A DNA stretch of 64,000 bases from Dechloromonas hortensis (GTDB taxonomy: Bacteria > Pseudomonadota > Gammaproteobacteria > Burkholderiales > Rhodocyclaceae). Shown here piece by piece: positions 15,633 to 24,828 of the stretch. The stretch spans positions 434,001 to 498,000 of the forward strand of contig NZ_SSSQ01000002.1 in the NCBI RefSeq assembly GCF_009469765.1, given 5' to 3'. A program made the translations under genes and the position numbers. Positions within the stretch are counted from its first letter, which is position 1. Each line of letters opens with the position of its first letter. The notes beneath the pieces are model-generated. The model had not been told where the DNA came from. It ran no database searches and was given only the letters and a program-made list of their open reading frames with translations.

Positions 15633-17414
15633 ATGCATAAACGGAGACAAGGCTCGCAGTGGAATCGCATCCGTCCCATCGTGTTGGCAGTTGCCGCGCT
15701 GGGAGCAGGTGGCAATGCTGCGGCATTCAATATCGACACCGGCAACGAGGATGTCGAGATGCGCTGGGACAACACGGTGCGCTACAACGTGGGGGCCCGG
15801 ACCAAGGGGCGCAGCGACCTGATCGGCAACAACCTGCAATCGGACGAGGGTACCTATAGCTTCGACCGTGGCGACATCGTGACCAATCGCTTCGATCTGC
15901 TGACCGAGTTCGATGTCTCCTACAAGAAGATGGTCGGTAGCCGGATCAGCGCCGCCGGCTGGTACGACGCCGCCTATGGTGACGACAGCCGCGCCAATCC
16001 GCGGATTGCCAGCCTGGCAAGCTACAACAATACCAAGTACAGCAACTACACCAAGCGCTACTACGCGGGGCCCTCCGGTGAACTGCTCGATGCCTTCGTC
16101 TTTGCCAATGTCGACCTCGGCAATGTGCCGACCAAGGTGCGCGCTGGCCGCCATACCGTGTTCTGGGGCGAGTCGCTGTTCCTGAGCGGCGCCCTGCATG
16201 GCATTTCGTATGCGCAGATGCCGCTTGACCTGCAGAAGGGTTTTGCCACGCCGGGCGTCGAGGCCAAGGAATTGTTCCGGCCGTTGAACCAGGTTTCTGG
16301 CCAGGTTCAGGTCACCGATACCCTGTCGCTGGCCGGCCAGTACTTCCTGGAATGGGAGTCCTACCGCTATCCCGAAGGCGGCACCTATCTCGGCCCGGGC
16401 GACATGCTGTTCAACGGCCCGGACAGCTACCGCGTCACCCAGTTGCCCAACCTCAATGCCTTAGGACCGTATAAAGGCCAGTTCATCGGCTACAAGAACG
16501 GCGGCGCGATCAAGCCTGACCAGAATGGCGAATTCGGCCTGAGCGCCCGCTGGTCGCCGGAGGCCCTCGACGGCACGCTCGGCTTCTACTACCGCCGTTA
16601 CACCGACAAGGTGCCGCAGATCCTCGTTACCAAAGAAACGAAGACGCCGAAAAATCCGGCGCTGGGTGCCGCTTCCAATGTGCCATTGCTGAACGGCAGC
16701 CAGTACAACTTCCTCTATGCCGACAACGTAGACCTGTTCGGTATCAGCCTGGCCAAGAATATCGGCGGGCTCAGTGTTGGTGTCGAATTGTCCTATCGTC
16801 ACAACACGCCGCTGGCCGCCAGGCTGCTCGGCGTTCCGCTCGCCGGTGCGGCAATGCCCGAAGGCGGCGAGACGACCGGCCCGCGCGGCGACACCATGCA
16901 TGGCCTGATCAATGTTCTGGGCATCGTGCCGAAGACCATGCTGTTCGATTCGGCCAGTTGGGCGACCGAACTGGTCTGGAGCCGCCTGCAGAAGGTGAGC
17001 AGCGGGGCCGACCTCTTCCAGGGCGTCGGTTATGGTGGCTGCCCATCGGGTGACTGGCATTTCAACTGCGCGACCCGCGACTATTTCGGCCTCGGGGCGA
17101 GCTTCGCGCCGACCTGGTACCAGGTCATGGCTGGGGTCGACATGTCGGCGCCGGTCACGGTTTCCTATGGCCTGAGCGGCAATGCCGCAACCACGCTGGG
17201 TGGCAACCAGGGGACTGGCAACTATAGCCTCGGCCTGGGCTTCGATATTTTCCAGAAACACCGCATCGACCTGAAGTACGTCAGCTATTTCGGTCGCCTG
17301 AACGATACCGCTTACAACCCGGCCACCGGCTTGCACACGGTAACGCCCAACGGTTTGTCGGCCCTGCTCAAGGACCGCGATTTCCTCGGCCTGACATTCA
17401 AAACCACATTCTAA
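15633..17414 (+). CDS. DUF1302 family outer-membrane protein
   Basis: This 593-aa protein has a basic N-terminus, a hydrophobic stretch and an Ala-rich cleavage region ending near residue 30 (signal peptide). The mature part alternates polar and aromatic residues and ends in a C-terminal Phe (GLTFKTTF), the pattern of an outer-membrane beta-barrel. DUF1302 proteins lack a defined function but repeatedly occur next to DUF1329 and MMPL/RND genes, as here. GGAAAGAAGAG serves as the ribosome site. It probably forms the outer-membrane channel or receptor of the module from 15.6 to 22.4 kb. Confidence 0.9.
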   Translation: MHKRRQGSQWNRIRPIVLAVAALGAGGNAAAFNIDTGNEDVEMRWDNTVRYNVGARTKGRSDLIGNNLQSDEGTYSFDRGDIVTNRFDLLTEFDVSYKKMVGSRISAAGWYDAAYGDDSRANPRIASLASYNNTKYSNYTKRYYAGPSGELLDAFVFANVDLGNVPTKVRAGRHTVFWGESLFLSGALHGISYAQMPLDLQKGFATPGVEAKELFRPLNQVSGQVQVTDTLSLAGQYFLEWESYRYPEGGTYLGPGDMLFNGPDSYRVTQLPNLNALGPYKGQFIGYKNGGAIKPDQNGEFGLSARWSPEALDGTLGFYYRRYTDKVPQILVTKETKTPKNPALGAASNVPLLNGSQYNFLYADNVDLFGISLAKNIGGLSVGVELSYRHNTPLAARLLGVPLAGAAMPEGGETTGPRGDTMHGLINVLGIVPKTMLFDSASWATELVWSRLQKVSSGADLFQGVGYGGCPSGDWHFNCATRDYFGLGASFAPTWYQVMAGVDMSAPVTVSYGLSGNAATTLGGNQGTGNYSLGLGFDIFQKHRIDLKYVSYFGRLNDTAYNPATGLHTVTPNGLSALLKDRDFLGLTFKTTF

Positions 17415-17425
17415 GGAGATACACC

Positions 17426-18775
17426 ATGCGATTTCAGCAAACCCTGCTCATTGCCGCGCTGGCTTCCGCCGCCGGCAGCAGCGCCTACGCCGGCGTCACC
17501 GCCGACGAAGCGAAAAAACTCGGCACTTCCCTGACCACCATCGGCGCCGAAAAGGCTGGCAACAAGGATGGTTCGATTCCGGCCTATAGCGGCGGCCTGA
17601 CCAAGGCACCGGCCAGTTTCAAGGCCGGTGACGGCCTGCGACCCGATCCCTATGCCGACGACAAGCCGATGTTTTCGGTCGACGGCAAATCCATCGACAA
17701 ATACGGCGACAAGCTGACCGAAGGCACCAAGGCCTTGATGAAGAAGTACCCGGACTACCGTATCGACGTCTACAAGACCCAGCGTTCGGTCGCCTATCCG
17801 AAGTTCGTCGAGGACAACACCGGCAAGTGCGCGACCAGCGCCAAGACCACCAGCGGCGGTCGTTCGATGGATGGCTGCCACGCCGGCTTCCCGTTCCCGA
17901 TCCCGAAGACCGGTTTCGAGGTCATGTGGAACCATCTGGTTCGTTACCAGGGGATCGCCTACTCGGTGAAATATCGCAACTGGAACATCGATGCTTCGGG
18001 GCGCCCCTCGGTGTCGACCGAAGGCACCATCGCCCAGGAGTATCCGTACTGGGAGGCCGACAAGGCTGATTCCGGTACCTACTACAAGCAGCGCATCACT
18101 TATACCGGCCCGGCGCGTCGGGCCGGCGAGGCGCTGATGCTGATCGATCCGCTCGATTACACCGAAAAGGATCGTCGTGCCTGGCAATACCTGCCCGGCC
18201 AGCGTCGCGTCAAGGTCGCCCCGGATCTCGCCCACGACACCCCGAATCCGGGGACCGGCGGCACCTCCACCTTCGACAACGTCTTCCTGTTCAACGGCTC
18301 GATGGATCGCTACGACTTCAAGCTGGTTGGCAAGAAGGAAATGTTCGTGCCGTACAACGCCTACAAGATGGCTTACAACTCGACCAAGGATGACCTGCTG
18401 AAGCCGAAGTTCCTCAATCCGGACCTCGTCCGCTGGGAACTGCACCGCGTCTGGGTCGTCGATGCCAGCCTGCGCGAAGGCAAGCGCCATATCTACAGCA
18501 AGCGGACCTTCTACATCGACGAGGACAGCTGGACCATCGTTGCCTCGGATGAATACGACGCCCGTGGCCAGCTCTTCCGTGTCGGTTTTGCCTATCCGAC
18601 GCAGAGCTACGATGCGCCGGCTCCCTGGACCGACATGCATGGCCTGTACGACCTGATCGCCGGTTCCTACTCGCTGAGCGGCTACACCGCCGAAACCGGC
18701 GGCATGCGCCACGGCAAGCCGGCTTCAGAGCGTGACTGGTCGCCGGATGCGCTGGCCGGTGCCGGTATCCGCTAA
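17426..18775 (+). CDS. DUF1329 family periplasmic/outer-membrane protein
   Basis: This 449-aa protein has a clear signal peptide (MRFQQTLLIAALASAAGSSAYA). DUF1329 is a conserved proteobacterial family that has been related to the LolA/LolB-like lipoprotein-carrier fold, so handling of a lipid or other hydrophobic ligand is plausible. The start is preceded by AAGGAG 11 bases after the DUF1302 stop, so it is cotranscribed. No catalytic motif is evident. Confidence 0.9.
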   Translation: MRFQQTLLIAALASAAGSSAYAGVTADEAKKLGTSLTTIGAEKAGNKDGSIPAYSGGLTKAPASFKAGDGLRPDPYADDKPMFSVDGKSIDKYGDKLTEGTKALMKKYPDYRIDVYKTQRSVAYPKFVEDNTGKCATSAKTTSGGRSMDGCHAGFPFPIPKTGFEVMWNHLVRYQGIAYSVKYRNWNIDASGRPSVSTEGTIAQEYPYWEADKADSGTYYKQRITYTGPARRAGEALMLIDPLDYTEKDRRAWQYLPGQRRVKVAPDLAHDTPNPGTGGTSTFDNVFLFNGSMDRYDFKLVGKKEMFVPYNAYKMAYNSTKDDLLKPKFLNPDLVRWELHRVWVVDASLREGKRHIYSKRTFYIDEDSWTIVASDEYDARGQLFRVGFAYPTQSYDAPAPWTDMHGLYDLIAGSYSLSGYTAETGGMRHGKPASERDWSPDALAGAGIR

Positions 18776-18844
18776 CCCGGCAAATCCAGGCCGGGCGGCA
18801 GGCTTCTGCTGCCCGGCATTCCCTTCTCTATCGAAGAGCACGCC

Positions 18845-19918
18845 ATGAACATCCGCAACCTCATCCTTCCTTGCCTTGCCCTGACCCTCGGCCTGCCGCT
18901 GGCGGCCAGCGCCGACGGTTTTCGCGATGTGCTCGATACGCCGGCCCGGCAGAGCCCATTCGCTGCCAAGAGCTTGCTCAATGGCGTGACCAATGCCGGG
19001 CGCCGCGTAGTTGCGGTTGGTCAGCGCGGGCATATCGTCTATTCCGACGATGCCGGCAAGTCCTGGCGGCAGGCGCAGGTGCCGGTCAGTTCCGACCTGG
19101 TGGCGGTGAGCTTTCCGACGCCAGAGAAGGGCTGGGCGGTGGGCCATGATGGTGTCGTGCTGCACTCCGTCGACGGTGGCGCGAACTGGACGCGCCAGCT
19201 CGATGGCCGCGGCGCCGGCAAGATCATGAGCGATTTCTATGCTGCGCAAGCGGCCAAGGGCAGCCTTGGCTCGGCGGAGGCTGCCGCCGCGTTGATCGAC
19301 GAGGCCGGCCGCATCGCCGCCCAGGGGGCGGAAAACCCCTTCCTCGACGTCTGGTTCGCGGACGAGAACAACGGTTTCATCGTTGGCGCCTTCAACCTGA
19401 TCTTTCGTACCGCCGATGGCGGCAAGACCTGGGAGCCCTGGTTCCACCGGACGGCGAACCCCAATCGCCTGCATTTCTATGCCCTGCGCAAGGTCGGCAA
19501 CAGCCTCTACATTGTCGGCGAACAGGGCCTGGTGCAGAAGCTCGATGCCGCCGGTGAACGTTTCGTAACACTGGAAACTGGCTACCGAGGAACGTTCTTC
19601 GGGGTAACCGGCAGCGACGGTGCGGTCATCGTCCACGGCTTGCGTGGTCATGCCTTCCGCAGCCTTGATGGCGGCGCTAGCTGGCAGAAGATCGAAACCG
19701 GCCTGCAGGACGGCGTCACCGGCAGCAGCGTCTGCGGCGAAGGGCGCATCGTCCTGGTCAGCCAGGCTGGGCGGATGCTGCTCAGCGACAACAGTGGCGC
19801 CAGTTTTCGGCCGGTCAAGCTGGAGCAGGCCGTGCCGGCCTCCGCGGTTGCCTGTCTGGGCCGCGATGTAAGCGTGATTGCCGGGGCGCGGGGTGTCAGC
19901 GCCCAGGTGATCCAGTAA
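18845..19918 (+). CDS. YCF48-like (photosynthesis system II assembly factor/BNR) propeller protein
   Basis: This 357-aa exported protein has the signal peptide MNIRNLILPCLALTLGLPLA ending around ASA-DGF. The mature part contains repeated propeller blades with the recurring pattern S-x-D-x-G-x-x-W (YSDDAGKSWRQA, HSVDGGANWTR, RTADGGKTWEP, RSLDGGASWQK). This is the YCF48/HCF136 type known as an assembly factor in phototrophs. Here it sits between DUF1329 and an RND pump in a non-photosynthetic context, where a periplasmic adaptor or assembly role is more likely. Function is inferred from context only. Confidence 0.88.
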   Translation: MNIRNLILPCLALTLGLPLAASADGFRDVLDTPARQSPFAAKSLLNGVTNAGRRVVAVGQRGHIVYSDDAGKSWRQAQVPVSSDLVAVSFPTPEKGWAVGHDGVVLHSVDGGANWTRQLDGRGAGKIMSDFYAAQAAKGSLGSAEAAAALIDEAGRIAAQGAENPFLDVWFADENNGFIVGAFNLIFRTADGGKTWEPWFHRTANPNRLHFYALRKVGNSLYIVGEQGLVQKLDAAGERFVTLETGYRGTFFGVTGSDGAVIVHGLRGHAFRSLDGGASWQKIETGLQDGVTGSSVCGEGRIVLVSQAGRMLLSDNSGASFRPVKLEQAVPASAVACLGRDVSVIAGARGVSAQVIQ

Positions 19919-19960
19919 TTCAACGACAAAACTAGAAAAAACCCACAGGAGATGCAAGCG

Positions 19961-22411
19961 ATGGCTGTCGCAACTGACCTCATGGACCGCATGCCCATCG
20001 TGCGGAGCCTGGAAGATTTCAACCAGAACTCGGGCACCAAGCTTGAACGCCTGATCTTCAACAACCGGCTGGTTGTTGTCGTGGCCTGCGTCCTGGCGAC
20101 GCTGCTCTTTCTGTTCGGCGCGGCGACCAAGCTGACGCTGAATGCCAGCTTTGAACGGATGATTCCGCAGAGCCAGCCTTATATCAAGAACTACCTCGAC
20201 AATCGGGCCGAATTGCGCGGCCTGGGCAATGTCCTGCGTATCGTCGTCGAAAACACCGAGGGCGATATTTTCGATCCGAAATACCAGGAGACGCTGCGCA
20301 AGATCAGCGATGAACTGTTCCTGACCCCCGGCGTCGACCGGGCTTGGTTGAAGTCGTTGTGGACGCCCGGTGTACGGTGGACCGAAGTGACCGAGGAGGG
20401 CTTCCGCGGTGGCCCGGTGATGCCGGAATCCTATGATGGTTCGCCGAAGGCGACCGAGCAGCTGCGGCTGAATATCGCCCGTGCTGGCATCGTCGGGCGC
20501 TTTGTCGGCAACGACTTCAAGTCGAGCATGATCGTGGTTCCCTTGCTCGACAAGGATCCGGCGACTGGCCGGCAGATCGACTACCGGGCACTTTCCAGAA
20601 CGCTGGAAGAGAACATCCGCCATCGCTACGAGCAGGATGGCTCCGGTACACGCATCCATATGGTCGGTTTTGCCAAGCTGGTCGGCGACCTGATCGAAGG
20701 CCTGTCGCAGGTCATGATGTATTTCGCGATTGCCGCCGCCATCGCTGTTGCCATCATTTATTTCTACACCCGCTGCCTGCGCAGTACGGCGCTGGTGGTC
20801 GCCTGTTCAGTGGTCGCCGTGGTCTGGCAACTCGGGCTGGTCGCCTTTCTCGGCTTCGAGCTGGACCCCTTCTCCATCCTTGTGCCTTTCCTGATCTTCG
20901 CCATCGGTGTCTCGCACGGAGCGCAGAAGATGAACGGCATCATGCAGGATATTGGACAGGGGACACACCGCCTGGTCGCTGCCCGCTATACCTTCCGTCG
21001 CCTGTTCCTGGCCGGAATGACCGCTTTGCTGGCCGATGCCGTGGGCTTTGCCGTGCTGATGCTGATCGATATCCCGGTCATCAAGGACCTCGCACTGTCC
21101 GCCTCGATGGGCGTCGCCGTCTTGATCTTCACCAACCTGATCCTCTTGCCGGTGCTCCTGTCCTACACTGGCGTCAGCGCCGGGGCGGCCGAGCGCAGCT
21201 TGCGGGCCGATCAGGCGGAGTCTTCCGGCAAGGGCATGGCCGGCCTGTGGTCCTGGCTTGAGCGTTTCACCGAGCGTCGCTGGGCGCTAGGCGCGGTGGG
21301 CGTTTCCCTGGCGCTGGCAGTGATTGGCTTCGTCGTCAGCCTGCAATTGAAGATCGGCGATCTCGAAGCCGGGGCCCCCGAGTTGCGTGCCGACTCGCGC
21401 TACAACAAGGACAACGCCTACATTTCCGGCAGCTATTCGCTGTCCAGCGACCAGTTCGCGGTCATCGTCAAGACGCCGGCCGAAGGCTGCCTGAATTACC
21501 AAACCCTGGTCGAGGCCGACCGTCTGGCTTGGAACCTGCAACAGTTACCGGGGGTACAGACCACCGTATTTCTCGGCAATGCCGTGCGCCAGATCACCGC
21601 CGGCTCGAACGAGGGCAGCCCGAAATGGCTGACCCTGGCCCGCAACCAGAACGTCCTCAACTACGGCGCGCAGCAGGCTTCGGTCAACAACCCGGATCTG
21701 TTCAATAACGATTGCTCGGTGATGCCGGTGATCGCCTATCTGTCCGACCATCGTGCCGAAACCCTGAGCCGGGTGGTCGAGGAGTCGGCCCGCTTCGCCG
21801 AGGCCAACTCGACGCCCGAGCATCAGTTCCTGCTCGCCGCCGGCAATGCCGGTATCGAGGCGGCGACCAACATCGTCGTTCATGAGGCCAACCGGACCAT
21901 GCTGCTCTACGTCTATGGCGCGGTGATCCTGCTGTGCTTCGTCACCTTCCGCAACTGGCGCGCCGTCGTCGTCGCCATCGTGCCGCTGGTCGTCACTTCG
22001 ATCCTCTGCGAGGCGCTGATGGTGATCCTCGGGATTGGGGTCAAGGTCGCCACCTTGCCGGTGATTGCCCTTGGCGTCGGCATCGGCGTCGACTACGCGC
22101 TCTACCTGCTGAGCATCCAGCTCGCCCAGCAGCGGGCCGGCGCCAGCCTTGCCGTCGCCTACAAGCGCTCGATCAAATTCACCGGCAAGGTCGTCGCGCT
22201 GGTCGGTATCACCCTGGCCGCCGGTGTCGTCACCTGGGTCTGGTCGCCGATCAAGTTTCAGGCCGACATGGGCATCCTGCTCACCTTCATGTTCGTCTGG
22301 AACATGATCGGTGCGCTGGTCCTGATCCCGGCCCTCTCGCACTTCCTGCTCGACAAGCCGGCGCGCAGCGCCCAATTCAACCTGTCCATGCTGCGCACTG
22401 CCAGCCGCTAA
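19961..22411 (+). CDS. RND/MMPL-family transporter
   Basis: This 816-aa inner-membrane protein has two tandem halves. Each half has one TM segment, a large periplasmic loop and five further TMs (TM1 about 37-57; the second half begins near residue 440). It resembles the MMPL/HpnN branch of RND pumps, which move hydrophobic molecules such as lipids, hopanoids or sterols, rather than the tripartite drug pumps. ATG 19961 is chosen because AGGAG lies 9 bases upstream; the ATG at 19952 would be too close to it. No separate membrane-fusion protein is encoded nearby, which fits the MMPL type. It lies directly upstream of the YeiH-like gene (5-base gap). Confidence 0.92.
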   Translation: MAVATDLMDRMPIVRSLEDFNQNSGTKLERLIFNNRLVVVVACVLATLLFLFGAATKLTLNASFERMIPQSQPYIKNYLDNRAELRGLGNVLRIVVENTEGDIFDPKYQETLRKISDELFLTPGVDRAWLKSLWTPGVRWTEVTEEGFRGGPVMPESYDGSPKATEQLRLNIARAGIVGRFVGNDFKSSMIVVPLLDKDPATGRQIDYRALSRTLEENIRHRYEQDGSGTRIHMVGFAKLVGDLIEGLSQVMMYFAIAAAIAVAIIYFYTRCLRSTALVVACSVVAVVWQLGLVAFLGFELDPFSILVPFLIFAIGVSHGAQKMNGIMQDIGQGTHRLVAARYTFRRLFLAGMTALLADAVGFAVLMLIDIPVIKDLALSASMGVAVLIFTNLILLPVLLSYTGVSAGAAERSLRADQAESSGKGMAGLWSWLERFTERRWALGAVGVSLALAVIGFVVSLQLKIGDLEAGAPELRADSRYNKDNAYISGSYSLSSDQFAVIVKTPAEGCLNYQTLVEADRLAWNLQQLPGVQTTVFLGNAVRQITAGSNEGSPKWLTLARNQNVLNYGAQQASVNNPDLFNNDCSVMPVIAYLSDHRAETLSRVVEESARFAEANSTPEHQFLLAAGNAGIEAATNIVVHEANRTMLLYVYGAVILLCFVTFRNWRAVVVAIVPLVVTSILCEALMVILGIGVKVATLPVIALGVGIGVDYALYLLSIQLAQQRAGASLAVAYKRSIKFTGKVVALVGITLAAGVVTWVWSPIKFQADMGILLTFMFVWNMIGALVLIPALSHFLLDKPARSAQFNLSMLRTASR

Positions 22412-22416
22412 CTCCC

Positions 22417-23469
22417 ATGACCACCATTAGCCAATCGTCCGCCCGCGGGGCAGGAGCCGGAAAAATGCATGCCTTCTTCGTCGACCGGATCCCGCATTGG
22501 AAAGCGCTGTGGCCGGGCATCCTGACGGCCATCACCATTGCCATGGCGGCGACTTTCGTCTCCGAGCACCAGGGCGGGCCGCAACTGCTCTACGCGCTGT
22601 TCTTCGGCATGGCCTTTAACTTCGCGGCGCAGGGCGAGAAGGTCAAGGCCGGCATTGAGTTCACGGCGCGCCAGATCCTGCGCTTCGGTGTTGCCTTGCT
22701 TGGCGTGCGGATCACCGTCGACCAGATCACCTCGATTGGCAGCACTTCGATCAGCATGGTAATCGGCGGCGTGTTCATGACCATCCTGTTCGGCGTCTCG
22801 ATTGGCCGTATCCTGCGACGACCGGCGGTCGAGGGCGTGCTCACCGGCGGCGCCGTGGCGATCTGCGGTGCTTCCGCCGCCTTGGCTATTTCTGCGGTCT
22901 TGCCGAAAAACGAGGAAAACCAGCGTTTCACGCTGTTCACGGTAGTAGGGGTCACCGCGCTATCGACCGTGGCGATGATCGCCTACCCGAGTATCGCCAA
23001 ATTCCTCGAACTCAGCCCCAGTGCCTCAGCCGTATTCATCGGCGGCACCATCCACGACGTAGCTCAGGTGGTGGCTGCCGGCTACCTGATTTCCCCCGAG
23101 GTCGGCGACACGGCGACCTTCGTCAAGCTGCTGCGCGTCGCCATGTTGCTGCCGGTGGTGGTCGTGCTGTCGCTGCTCTTCCGCAGCCAGGGCGGCGGGC
23201 AGGGCACCAAGCCGCCGCTGCTGCCGATGTTCCTGGTCGGCTTCGCGGCCCTGATTGTCATCAATAGTCTGGGCTGGATACCCAAGCCGGTGGTTGACGG
23301 CATGTCCGGCCTGTCGCGCTGGTGCCTGGTCGTTGCCATCGCCGCCCTCGGCGTCAAGACCTCCTTCCAGCAACTGGCCGCGCTAGGTTGGCGCCCGGTA
23401 CTGATGCTGCTGATCGATACCGTATTCCTGGCCTGCCTGATCCTCGGTGGCCTGATGCTCCAGCGCTGA
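22417..23469 (+). CDS. YeiH-family putative sulfate exporter
   Basis: This 350-aa polytopic membrane protein (UPF0324/YeiH) has about ten hydrophobic segments and the conserved core [16 protein letters not shown] and [15 protein letters not shown]. The family is annotated as a putative sulfate exporter, mostly by association with sulfonate and sulfur metabolism; direct evidence is thin. The start at 22417 lies 5 bases after the RND stop; the open frame upstream is overlap with the RND gene. Its place between an efflux pump and a CoA transferase suggests removal of an anionic by-product. Confidence 0.88.
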   Translation: MTTISQSSARGAGAGKMHAFFVDRIPHWKALWPGILTAITIAMAATFVSEHQGGPQLLYALFFGMAFNFAAQGEKVKAGIEFTARQILRFGVALLGVRITVDQITSIGSTSISMVIGGVFMTILFGVSIGRILRRPAVEGVLTGGAVAICGASAALAISAVLPKNEENQRFTLFTVVGVTALSTVAMIAYPSIAKFLELSPSASAVFIGGTIHDVAQVVAAGYLISPEVGDTATFVKLLRVAMLLPVVVVLSLLFRSQGGGQGTKPPLLPMFLVGFAALIVINSLGWIPKPVVDGMSGLSRWCLVVAIAALGVKTSFQQLAALGWRPVLMLLIDTVFLACLILGGLMLQR

Positions 23470-23491
23470 ACTTTTTGAAAGAGCAAAGAAC

Positions 23492-24148
23492 ATGAACAAG
23501 ATTGTGCAATGGCCTGAAATCGGCCCGCTGTTCCGGGACGGCATGACCGTTATGTTTGGCGGCTTCATGGGCGTCGGTACACCGCTGGGGATCGTCGCGG
23601 TGCTGCGCGAGAGCCGCGTCGGCCAACTGACCCTGATCGGCAACGACACCGCAATGCCGGAGGCCGGCGTCGGTCCGCTGGTGGCGAGCGGCCAGGTGAG
23701 TCGGGTGATCGTCTCTCATATCGGGACCAACCCGGCTACCGGCAAGAAGATGATCGCCGGCGAACTCGATGTCGACCTGGTGCCCCAGGGCACGCTGATC
23801 GAGCGTATCCGCTGCGGTGGCAGCGGCTTGGGCGGTGTCCTGACGCCGACCGGGGTCGGCACCGTGGTCGAGGAAGGCAAGACCAAGATGGCGGTTGGCG
23901 GCAAGGAATACTTGCTCGAGCTGCCCTTGCGCGCCGACATCGCGATCATCAAGGCGAAGCGCGCCGACCGGGCCGGCAATCTGGTCTATGAACGGGCGGC
24001 CCGCAATTTCAATCCGGTGATCGCCTTTGCCGCCGATCTGGTCATCGTCGAAGTCGATGAACTGGTCGAGGTCGGCGAGATCGATCCGGATATGGTGATG
24101 ACCCCGGCCGCACTGGTCGACAAGATCGTTCTGAGTCAGGGAGCTTGA
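23492..24148 (+). CDS. 3-oxoacid CoA-transferase, subunit A
   Basis: This is the 218-aa alpha subunit of a family I CoA transferase (AtoD/ScoA type), with the glycine-rich CoA-binding segment [11 protein letters not shown] near the N-terminus and [14 protein letters not shown] in the centre. It moves CoA between acyl-CoA and a 3-oxo or short-chain acid together with subunit B. The next gene starts 2 bases after its stop. It probably activates or recycles the acid product handled by this operon; acetoacetate is possible, since BKACE makes acetoacetyl-CoA, but the substrate is unproven. Confidence 0.93.
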   Translation: MNKIVQWPEIGPLFRDGMTVMFGGFMGVGTPLGIVAVLRESRVGQLTLIGNDTAMPEAGVGPLVASGQVSRVIVSHIGTNPATGKKMIAGELDVDLVPQGTLIERIRCGGSGLGGVLTPTGVGTVVEEGKTKMAVGGKEYLLELPLRADIAIIKAKRADRAGNLVYERAARNFNPVIAFAADLVIVEVDELVEVGEIDPDMVMTPAALVDKIVLSQGA

Positions 24149-24150
24149 AC

Positions 24151-24801
24151 ATGGAAGCCAAGGAAATCATTGCCCGCCGCGTTGCCCAGGAGTTGAAGGA
24201 GGGCTACGTCGTCAATCTCGGGATCGGCCTGCCGACCATGGTGCCGCGCTTCCTGCCGAAGGGCGTGAACATCACGCTGCAGTCGGAAAACGGCTTTCTC
24301 GGCCTTGGGCCGCTGGAAGGCGAGCCGATGCCCGGCGTCGTCAATGCCGGCGGCGTGCCCTGCGGCCTGGCGCCGGGAGCGGCAATGTTCGACAGTGCCA
24401 CCTCGTTTGCGCTGATCCGCGGCGGCCACGTCGATGTCACCGTGCTGGGTGGTCTGCAGGTCGACGAAGAAGGTAGCCTGGCCAACTGGATGGTGCCCGG
24501 CAAGATGGTGCCCGGCATGGGCGGTGCCATGGACCTGGTCAGTGGTGCCCGCAAGGTCATCGTCGCCATGGAGCACTGCACGAAAGAAGGCGAAACGCGC
24601 ATTCTCGAACGCTGCAGCTTGCCGCTGACGGCCAAGTCCCGTGTCTCGCTGGTGGTGACCGAACTGGCCGTCTTCTCGATCTCGCATGGCGAATTCGTTC
24701 TGCTCGAAACCGCACCTGGCATCTCGGTCGAAACGGTTCGCGAAAAGACCGGGGCGCGTTTCGCGATGGCCGACAAGGTCGGTGAGATGGCGCTCGCCTA
24801 G
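24151..24801 (+). CDS. 3-oxoacid CoA-transferase, subunit B
   Basis: This is the 216-aa beta subunit (AtoA/ScoB type). The catalytic glutamate that forms the glutamyl-CoA thioester is E46 in the SENG motif, preceded by GIGLPTMVP. ATG 24151 has a CAGGGAG ribosome site; a TTG two codons upstream is possible but unlikely. It is paired with subunit A and is the last gene of the plus-strand operon, 27 bases before the convergent outer-membrane protein gene. Confidence 0.94.
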   Translation: MEAKEIIARRVAQELKEGYVVNLGIGLPTMVPRFLPKGVNITLQSENGFLGLGPLEGEPMPGVVNAGGVPCGLAPGAAMFDSATSFALIRGGHVDVTVLGGLQVDEEGSLANWMVPGKMVPGMGGAMDLVSGARKVIVAMEHCTKEGETRILERCSLPLTAKSRVSLVVTELAVFSISHGEFVLLETAPGISVETVREKTGARFAMADKVGEMALA

Positions 24802-24828
24802 CTCGAATTGCGCAGCGCCTGGGAGCGA

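Noticed and set aside
21934..22416. Extension of the YeiH-like frame into the RND gene
   Set aside because: The first 161 codons overlap the RND gene in another frame and lack membrane character; ATG 22417 gives the family length.
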